A stretch of 64,000 nucleotides of DNA from Rubrobacter tropicus. GTDB taxonomy: Bacteria; Actinomycetota; Rubrobacteria; Rubrobacterales; Rubrobacteraceae. A program made the position numbers and the translations under genes. The number at the start of each line of letters is the position of its first letter. The first letter of the stretch is position 1. The stretch is taken from positions 2,356,001 to 2,420,000 of the forward strand of contig NZ_CP045119.1 in NCBI RefSeq assembly GCF_011492945.1, given 5' to 3'. Of the stretch, positions 43,236 to 54,157 are shown piece after piece. The notes under the pieces were generated by a model that saw only the letters and a list, made by a program, of their open reading frames with translations, ran no database searches and was not told the origin of the DNA.

Positions 43236-44447
43236 TAGACGACGCCTCCGGCGCGCAACTTCTCGCGTTCTTCGTCGTTTAGCCCGAGCAGCCCGCCGTA
43301 GATTTCGTCGTTGTGCTGGCCGAGGGCCGGGCCCGTCCAGCGGACCTCGCCGGGGGTCTCCGTGAGGCGCGGGACGACGTTCTGCATCGGGAACGGCCCG
43401 ATCTCGGGGTCCTCCACCTCGACGATGTTCTCCCGCGCGGCGTAGTGCGGGTCCTCGACCATGTCCGCCGCCGTGAAGACCTTGCCCGCCGGAACACCGG
43501 CCTCGGCCATCGCTTCCAGGACCTGGTCTCCGCTGCGCTCCTTCGTCCAGGTGGAGATCCTGGCATCCAGCTCCTCCATGTTCTCGCCCCTGGCGTGGTG
43601 AGTCGCGTACTTCTCGTCCTCGGCCCACTCGGGATGGCCGACGGCTTTCGCGAGCCGCCTGAAGACGTTGTCCGCGTTGCCGGCTATGAGGACGTAGTCC
43701 TCGTCCTTTGTGGGGTAGATGTTCGACGGCGCCACGAAGGGCAGGACGGTGCCGGTGCGACCCCTCGTGTGGCCCGTCAGGACGTGCTCGGGGATGGTGC
43801 TCTCCATGAGGGCGAGCACGGCCTCGTAGATCCCGACGTCGACCACCTGCCCCCGCCCCGAATGCGCCTCGCGGTGGTAGAGGGCGGTCAGAGCGCCCAG
43901 GGCGCCGAAGGTGGCGGCCAGGGAGTCGCCCAACGACACGCCGGTTCGGGGTGGGCCTGATCCGGGAAACCCGTAACGTGCCGGATCCCCCCATGGCCTC
44001 CCCGATAGACCCGAACCCCGCCTGCTCCCTGTACGGCCCCGTCTGCCCGAACCCGGAGACCCTGACCATGACGAGGCCCGGGTTCGTAGCCGCCAGATCT
44101 CCGTACCCGAGCCCCCACTTCTCCATGGTGCCCGGCCTGAAGTTCTCGACGAGCACGTCCGCCTCGGCGATTAGCCTGCGCGCGAGCTCCTGCCCCTCTT
44201 CTTCCCTGAGGTTCAGCGTGACGCTCTTCTTGTTGCGGGCGATGATGGGCCACCAGAGGGTCCGCCCCTCCTTCCGATGGCGGCCCCACTCGCGCATCGG
44301 GTCGCCCTTGCCCGGCGCCTCGACTTTGATCACCTCGGCGCCGAAGTCTCCCAGAAGCTGGCCGCAGAAGGGTCCGGCGAGAAGGCTGCCCATCTCGACG
44401 ACGCGCAGCCCTTCGAGCGGGCGCCCGCCGTTTGACCCCTCATCCAT
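43235..44447 (-). pseudogene. CaiB/BaiF family CoA-transferase, two homopolymer frameshifts
   Basis: The N-terminal part (44447 to about 43995) has LEGLRVVEMGSLLAGPFCGQLLGDFGAEVIKVE and ARNKKSVTLNLR. The C-terminal part (from 43939) has MSLGDSLAATFGALGALTALYHRE, containing the catalytic Asp, and GRGQVVDVGIYEAV. One missing base at 43987-43992 (C run) and one at 43948-43951 restore 404 residues, the standard size. Family III CoA-transferases move CoA between acids such as formate, oxalate or succinate. The CoA acceptor here is unknown. It overlaps the GntR gene by 8 nt. Confidence 0.88.
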
Positions 44448-45123
44448 CCGCGTCCTCCTCCAGCGCCCTTATGACGAAGTCCCGGCCCTCGTAGACGTGC
44501 TCGCGCATGACGATCTCGGCCCGCTCGGCGTCGCCGGCCTCCAAAGCGCCCGCGATCTGGCGGTGGTAGTGGTTTGAGATCACGTGCTCGTGGGGCGTGT
44601 ACCAGTAGAAGGCCTTGAAGACGAGCGGCACCTGAACCGTGCGCTGGATGAGCTGCTCCAGGCGCGGGTTGCGGCCCGCGGCGGCGATGATCCCGTGAAA
44701 CTCCCCGTTCGCCCCGACGAGCCACCGGATCTCCTCCTCGTGGCTCAGGAACTGCCCGCGATCCTGCCGCTCCATTTGCCCGGCAAGATCCCAGAGTCTG
44801 TCTAGCTCTTCCCTGTTTATGCGGCTGGCCGCCCGCCGCGCCGCGTGCCCTTCGAGAACGGCGCGCAGATCGTAGATCTCCCACACGTCCTGCACGCTGA
44901 ACGAACGGACCGCAGCCCCCTTGTTCGGCTCGATCTCGACGAGCCCCTCCGCCTCCAACATGGTCAAGGCCTGCCGGATGGGCGTCCTGCTTACCCTCAA
45001 CCTCTCCGCGAGCTGCTCCTCGACCAACCGCTCGTTCGGAGCGTACTCCCCCTCCAGAATAGAACGCCGCAGAGTCTCGAAGACCCGCGAGGGCCCCGAA
45101 CTCCTCTGGCTCTTCCTCACCAC
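44440..45123 (-). CDS. GntR-family regulator, FCD (FadR) subfamily
   Basis: This 227-residue protein has the winged helix RVFETLRRSILEGEYAPNERLVEEQLAERLRVSRTPIRQALTMLEAEGLVEI and a C-terminal FCD domain with the EFHGII, RIxQxxR-like and HYHRQI metal/ligand positions. Start is one of two tandem GTG codons. An operator-like TTGTATACAA overlaps its promoter, so autoregulation is probable. It leads the CaiB-HMG-CoA lyase-hyuAB run and most likely controls it in response to an organic acid or acyl-CoA. Confidence 0.92.
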   Translation of the reverse strand: MVRKSQRSSGPSRVFETLRRSILEGEYAPNERLVEEQLAERLRVSRTPIRQALTMLEAEGLVEIEPNKGAAVRSFSVQDVWEIYDLRAVLEGHAARRAASRINREELDRLWDLAGQMERQDRGQFLSHEEEIRWLVGANGEFHGIIAAAGRNPRLEQLIQRTVQVPLVFKAFYWYTPHEHVISNHYHRQIAGALEAGDAERAEIVMREHVYEGRDFVIRALEEDADG

Positions 45124-45154
45124 CCCGAAAGCACCATGATCGTCTCGCTCCCTT

Positions 45155-45191
45155 TTGTATACAATCTAGTGACCTCCGGCTTTTGTGTCAA
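45155..45191 (-). promoter_or_regulatory. GntR promoter with TTGTATACAA operator
   Basis: On the minus strand TTGACA (45191-45186), a 17-bp spacer and TAGATT (45168-45163) form a strong promoter. The perfect 10-bp palindrome TTGTATACAA (45155-45164) lies at its start site, a form typical of FCD-type GntR operators. Confidence 0.85.
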
Positions 45192-45218
45192 GTGTTGTTT
45201 TCGGAATCTCTGGCATAG

Positions 45219-47180
45219 TCATTCTTCAAGCCCGACGAGAACGGCGCCGCCCGGCGCGAGCGAGCCCTCTTTGTAGGGGAGGGATTTGACCCGCCCGGCG
45301 TGCGGGGCGGTGAAGGGTTGCTCCATCTTCATGGCTTCGAGGACCAGCAGGAGTTGCCCCTCCTCGACCTCGTCGCCGACCGAGACCAGAACCCGTACCA
45401 CCGTGCCTGGCATGGGGGCGACGAGGCCGGCGGCGGTAGTCCCAGAGGCCGAGTCCTCCACGCCCGGAGGCCCGGGCTTCCCGAAAGGATAGGTCTCTCC
45501 GCCGTACGAAACGAAGATCATCCCATCCTCAGCGGAAACGCGGGCGGAGACGGGCGAATCATCGATCACCACGCGCAGGTCCGGCGGCCCGGCGTGACGT
45601 ACGTCCACGACGGTTTCGTTGCCGTCGAGGCGCAGCAGGAGCCGTTTGCCACCGGCCCGTTCGGCGAGGACTTCGTGGGTGTGTGGTCCCGCCGCGTAGC
45701 GCAGGCGGGTCGCGCCGAGGAGGCGCCAGGGTCCGGCCGAGAAGGGATCTGTGGAGGTGGGCGGGCGCGAGAGTTCCGCGGCGGCGGCCAGAAGTAGGGC
45801 TTCGCGGGGAATGGGTTTATTGGCCGGCGGTTCTGATAGGCGGTGCCTCTCCAGAAAGCCGGTCGTCGTCTCGCCGGCGGCGAAGGCCGGGTGGGCTGCG
45901 ATGCGGCGCAGGAGCGGGAGGTTGGTGGTGGGACCGGAGACCTCGTAGTCGGCCAGGGATGAGCGGAGGCGGCGGACGGCCGTGGGACGGTCGGGGGCCC
46001 AGACGATCAGCTTCGCGAGCATCGGGTCGTAGTCGAGGGGGACCTCGTCGCCGGGCGCGACGCCCGCGTCGTTGCGGACGCCGGGGCCTTGGGGCGGGTT
46101 GAAATCCAGCAGCCGGCCGCCCGACGGGAGGCCGTTCTCGTCTTCGGCGTAGAGGCGGACCTCGATGGCGCTGCCGCGGGGGGAGATCTCCGCCTGCGGG
46201 ATCGGGAGCTTCTCTCCGGCGGCGACCGCCAGCTGGAGGTGGACGAGATCGAGGCCCGTCACCAGTTCCGTTACCGGGTGCTCCACCTGCAGGCGGGCGT
46301 TCATCTCCAGGAAGTAGAAGTCGTCGCCGGCTTCGCCCCTCTGGAGCAGGAACTCGACCGTGCCCGCGTTGCGGTAGCCGGCCTCCCGGGCCAGGCGGAC
46401 GGCGGCCGCGCAGATCTCGGCCCTGAGTTCCGGGTCGAGGGCCGGGGACGGGGCCTCCTCGACCACCTTCTGATGGCGGCGTTGGATCGAGCACTCCCTC
46501 TCGCCGAGGTGGAGGACGTTGCCGTACCCGTCCCCGACCACCTGCACCTCGACGTGCCTGGGGTCCTGTATGAGCTTCTCCAGGAACACTGACCCATCGC
46601 CGAAGGCTGCTTCGGCCTCCCTGCTCGCCCCCCGGACGGCCTCCGCGAAGTCCTCCGGCCGGGAGACGGCCCGCATCCCGCGCCCGCCGCCGCCCGCGCT
46701 CGCCTTTACGAGGACCGGGTAGCCGATGTTTTCGGCCTCCTCCGCGAGCCTCTGCTCGTCAGCCCCTTCCCCATCGAACCCCGGCACCGTCGGGACGTCG
46801 GCCCGGCGCGCGAGCTCCTTTGCCCGAACCTTGTCCCCTACGAGGTCCATCGCCTCCGGAGAGGGCCCGACCCATACGGCGCCCGCCCCCTCTGCGGCCC
46901 GCGCGAAGGCGGCGCTCTCGGCGAGAAACCCGTACCCCGGGTGGACGGCCTCGGCCCCGCATTCGCGGATAACGGAGACCATGCTATCGACGTTCAGGTA
47001 GCTCTCCGCGGCCGGGGCGGGGCCGACGTGGTGCGCCTCGTCGGCCAGGCGGCGGTGCAGGGCCTCGGCGTCGGCGGTAGAGTAGACGGCCACGCTCCTG
47101 ACGCCGAGCTCGCGGCAGGCCCGGATTATGCGGACGGCTATCTCGCCCCGGTTGGCGATGAGGAGCTTTCCGAAGCTCAC
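45219..47180 (-). CDS. Acyl-CoA carboxylase alpha subunit (methylcrotonyl-CoA carboxylase type)
   Basis: This 653-residue protein contains a biotin carboxylase part (LIANRGEIAVRIIRAC, ATP-grasp KASAGGGGRGM, EMNARLQVEHPVTE), a middle domain, and a C-terminal biotinyl domain with EAMKM, the biotin Lys being K618. GTG at 47180 overlaps the hydratase stop as GTGA; the longer open frame to 47675 is shadow. Together with the beta subunit it would carboxylate a branched acyl-CoA. Methylcrotonyl-CoA is favoured by the neighbours. Confidence 0.93.
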   Translation of the reverse strand: MSFGKLLIANRGEIAVRIIRACRELGVRSVAVYSTADAEALHRRLADEAHHVGPAPAAESYLNVDSMVSVIRECGAEAVHPGYGFLAESAAFARAAEGAGAVWVGPSPEAMDLVGDKVRAKELARRADVPTVPGFDGEGADEQRLAEEAENIGYPVLVKASAGGGGRGMRAVSRPEDFAEAVRGASREAEAAFGDGSVFLEKLIQDPRHVEVQVVGDGYGNVLHLGERECSIQRRHQKVVEEAPSPALDPELRAEICAAAVRLAREAGYRNAGTVEFLLQRGEAGDDFYFLEMNARLQVEHPVTELVTGLDLVHLQLAVAAGEKLPIPQAEISPRGSAIEVRLYAEDENGLPSGGRLLDFNPPQGPGVRNDAGVAPGDEVPLDYDPMLAKLIVWAPDRPTAVRRLRSSLADYEVSGPTTNLPLLRRIAAHPAFAAGETTTGFLERHRLSEPPANKPIPREALLLAAAAELSRPPTSTDPFSAGPWRLLGATRLRYAAGPHTHEVLAERAGGKRLLLRLDGNETVVDVRHAGPPDLRVVIDDSPVSARVSAEDGMIFVSYGGETYPFGKPGPPGVEDSASGTTAAGLVAPMPGTVVRVLVSVGDEVEEGQLLLVLEAMKMEQPFTAPHAGRVKSLPYKEGSLAPGGAVLVGLEE

Positions 47181-47968
47181 GGCGTCCCTCTCCAGCGTGG
47201 TTCGCGCTTCTCCAGGAAGGCGGACAATCCCTCCTGCCCCTCCTCGCCGGTACGAAGTTCGGAGATCACGCGCGACATCAGGCCGGGCGCGTCCATCGGC
47301 TCCAGGCTCTCCAGTTGCCGCAAAAGGGCCTTTACGGACGCCTGGGCGTGGGGGCCTCCCGCCAGCAGTTCTCCGACCTTCCCCTCGACGGCGGCGTCGA
47401 GCTCTTGTGGTGCGACCGACTCGTGGACGAGCCCGATCTCGCGCGCCCGCGCCGCGTCGAAGCGTTCCCCGGTCAGGAAAAGGGAGCGGGCGTGGGAGGC
47501 TCCTATCTTGCGCGCCACGAACGGGGCTATGGTGGCGGGCGCGATCCCAAGCCTCACCTCCGAGAACGCGAACCGCGTCCGCTCCTCGGCCACCACGACG
47601 TCGGCGGCCGCCACAAGCCCCGCCCCGCCGCCCATCGCCGCGCCCCGGACCTTCGCGATCACCGGCTTCGGACACTCGTCCACGGCCCGAAACATTGCCC
47701 CGAGCATTCGGGCGTCCTCCAGGTTCTCCTCGTATGAGAGGCCGGCCGTGTCCCGCATGTACCCGATATCCGCCCCGGCGCAGAACGAGCGCCCCTCTCC
47801 CGACAGGACCACCACGCGCGCTCGCTCGCTCTCGGAGAGGTCATCGAAGCAGCGTGTAAGTTCCCGGATCAGGCCCTTGTTCAGCGCGTTGTGCGAGTCC
47901 GGCCTGTTCAGGGATACGGTCGTGACGGCCCCCGCGCTAGTTACCTTCAAGTGCTCGTACTCTCGCAT
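47177..47968 (-). CDS. Enoyl-CoA hydratase/isomerase (methylglutaconyl-CoA hydratase candidate)
   Basis: This 263-residue crotonase has the oxyanion segments GRSFCAGADIGYM and RGAAMGGGAGLVAAADVVVA and FAFSEVRLGIAPATIAPFV. The last closely resembles LiuC-type methylglutaconyl-CoA hydratases, which hydrate the carboxylase product to HMG-CoA. It is coupled to the carboxylase alpha gene by GTGA overlap. Family identity is sure; the substrate is inferred from context. Confidence 0.9.
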   Translation of the reverse strand: MREYEHLKVTSAGAVTTVSLNRPDSHNALNKGLIRELTRCFDDLSESERARVVVLSGEGRSFCAGADIGYMRDTAGLSYEENLEDARMLGAMFRAVDECPKPVIAKVRGAAMGGGAGLVAAADVVVAEERTRFAFSEVRLGIAPATIAPFVARKIGASHARSLFLTGERFDAARAREIGLVHESVAPQELDAAVEGKVGELLAGGPHAQASVKALLRQLESLEPMDAPGLMSRVISELRTGEEGQEGLSAFLEKREPRWRGTP

Positions 47969-48014
47969 CGTCTCCTCCCTACCAGCTACTCCGTCTGGCG
48001 ACGTATGTCCGGTT

Positions 48015-48812
48015 TCACGCGGTCGCCTGGACCTCTCTGATGTAGCGGTGCCAGGGCGTCAGGACCTCGCACCCGCCGGCGGTCACGGCGACCGTGTGCT
48101 CGTACTGGGCAGAGAGCGACCCGTCGGCGGTGGCGACGGTCCAGCCGTCTCCGAGGAACCTTATCTCCGGGGACCCTTCGTTCAGCATCGGCTCGATAGT
48201 AAAGGTCATGCCTTCCCGCAGGCGAAGGCCGCGCCCGCGGCGCCCGAAATGGTTTACGTGCGGCTCCTCGTGCAGCTTTCTCCCAACGCCGTGCCCGCCG
48301 AGTTCCCTCACCACCCCGTACCCGTGCCGCTCCGCCAGCTCTTGAATAGCCGCCCCGACGTCCCCGAGCCGCGCGCCGGGCCTCACCTCGGCGACACCCG
48401 CCTCCAGGCACTCCCTGGCGACGCCAAGCAGCCTTCCCGCCCGCGGCGACGCTTCACCGACGGCGTACGTGTAGCAGGCGTCGCCCATCCAGCCGTCGAG
48501 CAGGGCCCCGACGTCGATGCCGACGACGTCCCCGTTACGCAGCCGCCTGGGGGACGGGATACCGTGCACCACCTGCTCGTTCACCGAGGCGCAGACGGTA
48601 CCGGGAAAGGGCGGAACCGAAGGAGACGGCCGGTAGCCCTCGTACGGCGACACGGCGCCGTGCGAAGCCAGGAACTCCCCCACGACCCGGTCGAGTTCAT
48701 CCAGCCGGACGCCCGTACGGACGAGAGGCCGCAGCATCCCGAGAGCCCGGGCGACCAGGTCCCCCGCGCGCCTCATGCCCTCGATCTCCCGCCCACTACG
48801 CAGAGTCACCAT
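48015..48812 (-). CDS. map: Methionine aminopeptidase type I
   Basis: This 265-residue enzyme has the pita-bread fold ligands in order: DVGALLDGWMGDACYTYAV (two Asp), ELGGHGVGR with His, TIEPML with Glu and QYEHTVAVT with Glu. It removes the initiator methionine. It lies between the two carboxylase subunit genes in an acyl-CoA catabolic operon, an unusual place, and may be a second copy; the main map gene normally sits with secY and adk. Confidence 0.93.
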   Translation of the reverse strand: MVTLRSGREIEGMRRAGDLVARALGMLRPLVRTGVRLDELDRVVGEFLASHGAVSPYEGYRPSPSVPPFPGTVCASVNEQVVHGIPSPRRLRNGDVVGIDVGALLDGWMGDACYTYAVGEASPRAGRLLGVARECLEAGVAEVRPGARLGDVGAAIQELAERHGYGVVRELGGHGVGRKLHEEPHVNHFGRRGRGLRLREGMTFTIEPMLNEGSPEIRFLGDGWTVATADGSLSAQYEHTVAVTAGGCEVLTPWHRYIREVQATA

Positions 48813-48824
48813 ATCTTCCGGGCA

Positions 48825-48861
48825 CCTTCCTGAAGCCTGTAGCCTGAAACCTGAAGCCTAA
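48825..48861. repeat. CAGG-type heptad block
   Basis: On the minus strand the units CTTCAGG, TTTCAGG, CTACAGG and CTTCAGG run at 7-nt period. The same units in another order occur at 3586-3619. It fills the gap after the carboxylase beta gene. Confidence 0.7.
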
Positions 48862-48865
48862 AAAC

Positions 48866-50473
<1,608 letters not shown>

Positions 50474-50543
50474 GCTCCACTTTGCGCGCGGGCGAGGTGC
50501 ATCCGTCCATGGTATCCGCGCCGGATACCGGGCGCCACCGCGT

Positions 50544-51731
50544 CTACTGCGCCGTCAGCTTCGTCTTGACCTCTTCGGGGCTCTCGGTCAGGAGGGAGCG
50601 GGCTATGATCTGGCGGTTGATCTCGCTGGTTCCCTCACCTATCTCGTTGATCTTGACCTGCCGCCAGTACCTCGCCACCGCGCTCCCCTCCATGAACCCC
50701 TCCCCGCCCCAGATCTGCACGGCCTGATCCGCGGCCCGCTTCGCGGTCTCCGAGGCAAAGACCTTCGCCATGCTCGCCTCACGCCCGAAGGGTCTTCCCT
50801 GATCCTTCATCCACGCGGCCTTGAGAACCATGTTCCTGGCGATCTCGACCTCCATCGCCATGTCGGCCAGCTTGAACTGGATCGCCTGGAACTCGGCTAT
50901 CGCCCTGCCGAACTGATGCCGCTCCTTCGCCCGCGACAGCGCCTCGTCGAGGCAAGCCTGCGCCAACCCCACGGACAACGCTCCGACCGCCACCCGGCCC
51001 GCGTCGAGGGTCTGGAGAAACTGGGAGAAGCCGCGTCCGCGTTCGCCGAGGGTGTTCTCTTCCGGCACGCGGCAGCCCTCGAAGTAGAGCTGGCGCTGGT
51101 CCGAGGCCCGCCAGCCGAGCTTCTCGTAGCCGGGGCCGCGGGAGAAACCGGGGGTGCTTTGGGGGAGGATGATGGCGGTGAGCTCGGGCTTGCCGTTCTC
51201 GCGCAGGCCCGTTCTGGCGATGGCCGTGACGCCCGCCGTGATGTCCGTACCGCCGTTCGTGATCCACTTCTTCGACCCGTTCACGACCCACTCGCCGCCC
51301 TCGATCTCGGCCGTCGTCTCCGTCCCGCCGGCGTCCGTCCCGGCGTTCTCCTCCGTCAAGCCGAACGCCCAGAGGCTCTCGCCCGAGGCGCAAGGGGCGA
51401 GGTACCTCTCCTTCTGCTCGGGCGTTCCGTAGGCCGCGAGCGGGGCGCAGCCCAGGGAGATGTGGGCCTCCATGGTGATGCCGACGGAAGTGTCGGCCCG
51501 GGAGATCTCCTCCAGCGCCAGGTTGTACCCCACGAAGTCCCCTCCGGAGCCGCCGTACTCCTCCGGCAGCGTCAGGCCCATGAGGCCGAGCCGGGCCATC
51601 TCGGCGACGATGTCGTATGGAAATTTCTGCTCGCGGTCGAGCTGGGCGGCGCGGGGCGCTATCTCGGTCCGGGCGAAATCCCTCGCCAGGTCTCGCCAGC
51701 GAAGCTGCCCTTCTGTGGGATCGAAGTTCAT
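50544..51731 (-). CDS. Acyl-CoA dehydrogenase
   Basis: This 395-residue flavoprotein has the three-domain ACAD pattern: [90 protein letters not shown]. The catalytic base Glu sits in GEGT, as in short/medium-chain enzymes; isovaleryl-CoA dehydrogenases usually have Ala or Gly there and use another Glu. So the leucine context suggests isovaleryl-CoA but the residue argues for a straight or other branched short acyl-CoA. It is first gene of the carboxylase operon. Confidence 0.92.
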   Translation of the reverse strand: MNFDPTEGQLRWRDLARDFARTEIAPRAAQLDREQKFPYDIVAEMARLGLMGLTLPEEYGGSGGDFVGYNLALEEISRADTSVGITMEAHISLGCAPLAAYGTPEQKERYLAPCASGESLWAFGLTEENAGTDAGGTETTAEIEGGEWVVNGSKKWITNGGTDITAGVTAIARTGLRENGKPELTAIILPQSTPGFSRGPGYEKLGWRASDQRQLYFEGCRVPEENTLGERGRGFSQFLQTLDAGRVAVGALSVGLAQACLDEALSRAKERHQFGRAIAEFQAIQFKLADMAMEVEIARNMVLKAAWMKDQGRPFGREASMAKVFASETAKRAADQAVQIWGGEGFMEGSAVARYWRQVKINEIGEGTSEINRQIIARSLLTESPEEVKTKLTAQ

Positions 51732-51795
51732 GGTCCTCCTCTTCCCTGGTGCGCACCGAATAATAGCAGCGGCTCCTGCGGACCGGCGTAACCAA

Positions 51796-51849
51796 ACGTT
51801 AGTCCAGCCGTACTAAAGGGTAGTAACGTCCTGGACCGCAAGTAGTCAA
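51796..51849 (-). promoter_or_regulatory. Promoter and inverted repeats before the acyl-CoA dehydrogenase operon
   Basis: On the minus strand TTGACT (51849-51844), a 17-bp spacer and TTACTA (51826-51821) form a promoter. An imperfect inverted repeat ACGTTAGT/AGTAACGT (51796-51803, 51822-51829) and a nested TTAGT/ACTAA overlap the -10 and start region, a likely repressor site. The 138-nt divergent space holds nothing else visible. Confidence 0.6.
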
Positions 51850-51869
51850 GATACAGGAGGTAGAAGACA

Positions 51870-52133
51870 ATGGGCGCAATCCTAGGCGCTATCATCATAG
51901 GCGGCATCGCTGGCGCGCTGGCAAAACTAATTATGCCCGGCGACGATCCGGGTGGCATCATAGTGACCATTTTGATCGGGATAGCGGGGGCATTCGTCGG
52001 GAGCTTCATCACGGTCAACCTTCTTGGTATGGGCGGCGGTGGGTTCATCTGGTCGATCATCGTGGCCACCATTGGCGCGATCATTCTCCTAGCGATCTAC
52101 CGTCTGATCGTGGGCCGCAGAACCGCGAGGTAG
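51870..52133 (+). CDS. GlsB/YeaQ/YmgE-family stress membrane protein
   Basis: This 87-residue, almost wholly hydrophobic protein has three membrane helices, with GGIAGALAKLIMPGDDPGGIIVTILIGIAGAFVGSF, the transglycosylase-associated (YeaQ) family signature. Members are induced by envelope or general stress; no enzyme activity is proven. A strong AGGAGGT site stands 9 nt before the ATG. It diverges from the acyl-CoA dehydrogenase gene. Confidence 0.92.
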   Translation: MGAILGAIIIGGIAGALAKLIMPGDDPGGIIVTILIGIAGAFVGSFITVNLLGMGGGGFIWSIIVATIGAIILLAIYRLIVGRRTAR

Positions 52134-52153
52134 TTAAACCGCAGCACTATCTG

Positions 52154-52180
52154 GGGGCCGGAGCCGAATGGTTCCGGCCC
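52154..52180 (+). terminator. Hairpin after the YeaQ-like gene
   Basis: GGCCGGAGCC pairs with GGTTCCGGCC over a GAAT loop (one mismatch region), 20 nt past the stop. Only a short T-poor tail follows. The remaining 260 nt up to 52441 hold a small open frame without gene-like features, and I see nothing else there. Confidence 0.6.
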
Positions 52181-52441
52181 TTGCTGTGCCTGAGACACTT
52201 CCGCGCGGCGGACGCTGGTCGCGCTATCTTGACGCTGGGAAGATCGGTCGCGAGAGGGACTGGTGCCGGATGGCTTCGGCTCGTGAGGCCACGTTCGGGT
52301 TGCTCCTGTCGCCCGGCATGACCAGGGTCTTCCGCAACCCGGCTCAAGAGTGCCCCTGCGGACGGAAGCCCGTCCCTGGTGAACGTGGTAGTGACTTCGG
52401 CGGGTTGAGCCTGCTCGAGTAAGTCGAACGCGCCTCGCGGT

Positions 52442-54097
52442 TCAGCCTCCTGCCGTCCGGCTCAGAGCATGCTTTTCCACCGCGGCCTCCCGGAGCTTGT
52501 ATTTCTGGATCTTGCCGCTTGCGGTCATGGGGTAGGCTTCGACGAAGTCTATGTAGCGCGGGATCTTGTGGCGCGAGATCTTACCCTCACAAAACTCCTG
52601 CACCCCTTCTACCGTAAGGTCCGAACCGGAACGTTTCTTCACGGCGGCGGCGACCTGCTCGCCGTACTTCTCGTCGGGGACGCCGTAGACCTGGACGTCG
52701 CTTATCTCGGGGTGGGTGTAGAGATATTCCTCGACCTCGCGCGGGTAGATGTTCTCGCCGCCGCGGATGATCATGTCCTTCGCCCGGCCCGTGATCTTGA
52801 CGTACCCGCCCTCGTCCATCTCCGCGAGGTCGCCCGTCCTCAGCCAGCCGTCCTCGTCCAGGACCTCGGCCGTCTTGTCTTCCATCTTGTAGTAGCCGCG
52901 CATCACGTGGTACCCGCGCGTCCAGAGCTCGCCCTGCTCGCCTGGCCCGGCGTCTTCGTCGGTCTCTATGCTGACGATGCGGACCTCCACGTCGGGGAGG
53001 GCGCGGCCCACGGTGGATACCCGGATCTCGAGCGGGTCGTCGGTGCGGGTCTGGGTGATGACGGGGCTCGACTCGGTCTGGCCGTAGGCTATGGTGATCT
53101 CGTCGGCCCCCATCACGTCCACGACCTTCTTCATGACCTCCATCGGACACGGGGACCCGGCCATGATCCCGGTCCGCAACGAGGAGGTCTCGTACTTTTC
53201 GAAGTTCGGGTGATCCAGCTCCGCGATGAACATCGTCGGAACACCCAGGAGCGCCGTGCACCGCTCTTCGTGGACCGCCTGCAGGACGGTCTCCGGGTCG
53301 AAGCTCTCGACGGGCACCATCGTCCCCTCGTGGGTGACGGTGTTTAGCGTGCCGAGCACGCACCCGAAGCAGTGGAAGAACGGCACGGGTATGCAGACCC
53401 TGTCCTCCGGCCCGAGCCTCATGCACTCCCCGATGTAAAAGGCGTTCTTGACTATGTTCGCGTGGGTGAGCTGCACGCCCTTCGGGAAGCCGGTGGTCCC
53501 AGAGGTGTACTGCATGTTGATCACCTCGTCCGCCGAAAGCGTCCCCTGCCTCTCCCGCACCTCCTCCACGCCCACAGCCCCCCGCAAAAAGTCCCCGAAA
53601 CCCATAACGGCCCCCGAGGTCTCCCCGCCCATGAGCACCACGTGCTTCAGAAAGGGCAGCCTCTCCGATGAGACCTCCCCGTCCGCCGCGTCACCCAGCT
53701 CGGGCACGGCCTCCCGCAAGACCTGCAGGAAGTCCGCGTCCTTTACGCCCGGGGTCAGGAAGAGAGCGGCGGCGTCGGATTGCTTCAGTACGTACTCGAG
53801 CTCCGTCGAACGGTAGGCCGGGTTCACGGTGACGAGGACGGCGCCTATCTTGCCCGTCGCGAACTGGAGCGTCACCCACTCGGGGACGTTCTGCCCCCAC
53901 ACGGCGACGTGGTCTCCCTTGCGGATGCCCAGCGCCATCAAGGCCCCCGCGCACCGCTCCACGGCCTCCCCGAACTCCGCGTAGGAGAGGCGCAAACCCC
54001 GGTCGGCGTAGACGAGGGCGTCGTGGTCCGGACGCCTTCCCCTCACAAGGTCGAGCAACCCCCCGACGGTCAAGCCCTCGATCTCCTCCGGCCGCAC
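52442..54097 (-). CDS. AMP-binding acyl-CoA ligase
   Basis: This 551-residue ANL-superfamily enzyme has INMQYTSGTTGFPKGVQLTH (phosphate loop), ITIAYGQTESSPV, GELWTRGYHVMRGYYKM, DGWLRTGDLAEMDEGGYVKITGRAKDMIIRGGENIYPREVE and the C-terminal catalytic Lys in MTASGKIQKYKLRE. It activates a carboxylic acid with ATP and joins it to CoA. Medium- or long-chain fatty acids are likely. It stands alone between heptad repeats and the YeaQ-like gene. Confidence 0.93.
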   Translation of the reverse strand: MRPEEIEGLTVGGLLDLVRGRRPDHDALVYADRGLRLSYAEFGEAVERCAGALMALGIRKGDHVAVWGQNVPEWVTLQFATGKIGAVLVTVNPAYRSTELEYVLKQSDAAALFLTPGVKDADFLQVLREAVPELGDAADGEVSSERLPFLKHVVLMGGETSGAVMGFGDFLRGAVGVEEVRERQGTLSADEVINMQYTSGTTGFPKGVQLTHANIVKNAFYIGECMRLGPEDRVCIPVPFFHCFGCVLGTLNTVTHEGTMVPVESFDPETVLQAVHEERCTALLGVPTMFIAELDHPNFEKYETSSLRTGIMAGSPCPMEVMKKVVDVMGADEITIAYGQTESSPVITQTRTDDPLEIRVSTVGRALPDVEVRIVSIETDEDAGPGEQGELWTRGYHVMRGYYKMEDKTAEVLDEDGWLRTGDLAEMDEGGYVKITGRAKDMIIRGGENIYPREVEEYLYTHPEISDVQVYGVPDEKYGEQVAAAVKKRSGSDLTVEGVQEFCEGKISRHKIPRYIDFVEAYPMTASGKIQKYKLREAAVEKHALSRTAGG

Positions 54098-54157
54098 GCG
54101 CCGCTCCTCTCCTCGGTCCCCACCGACACCCCGCAGTGTAGCAACCGCGCGAACAGC

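Noticed and set aside
52168-52422. 84-residue open frame after the YeaQ-like gene
   Set aside because: It starts inside a hairpin, has no ribosome site, and its composition is that of random GC-rich translation.
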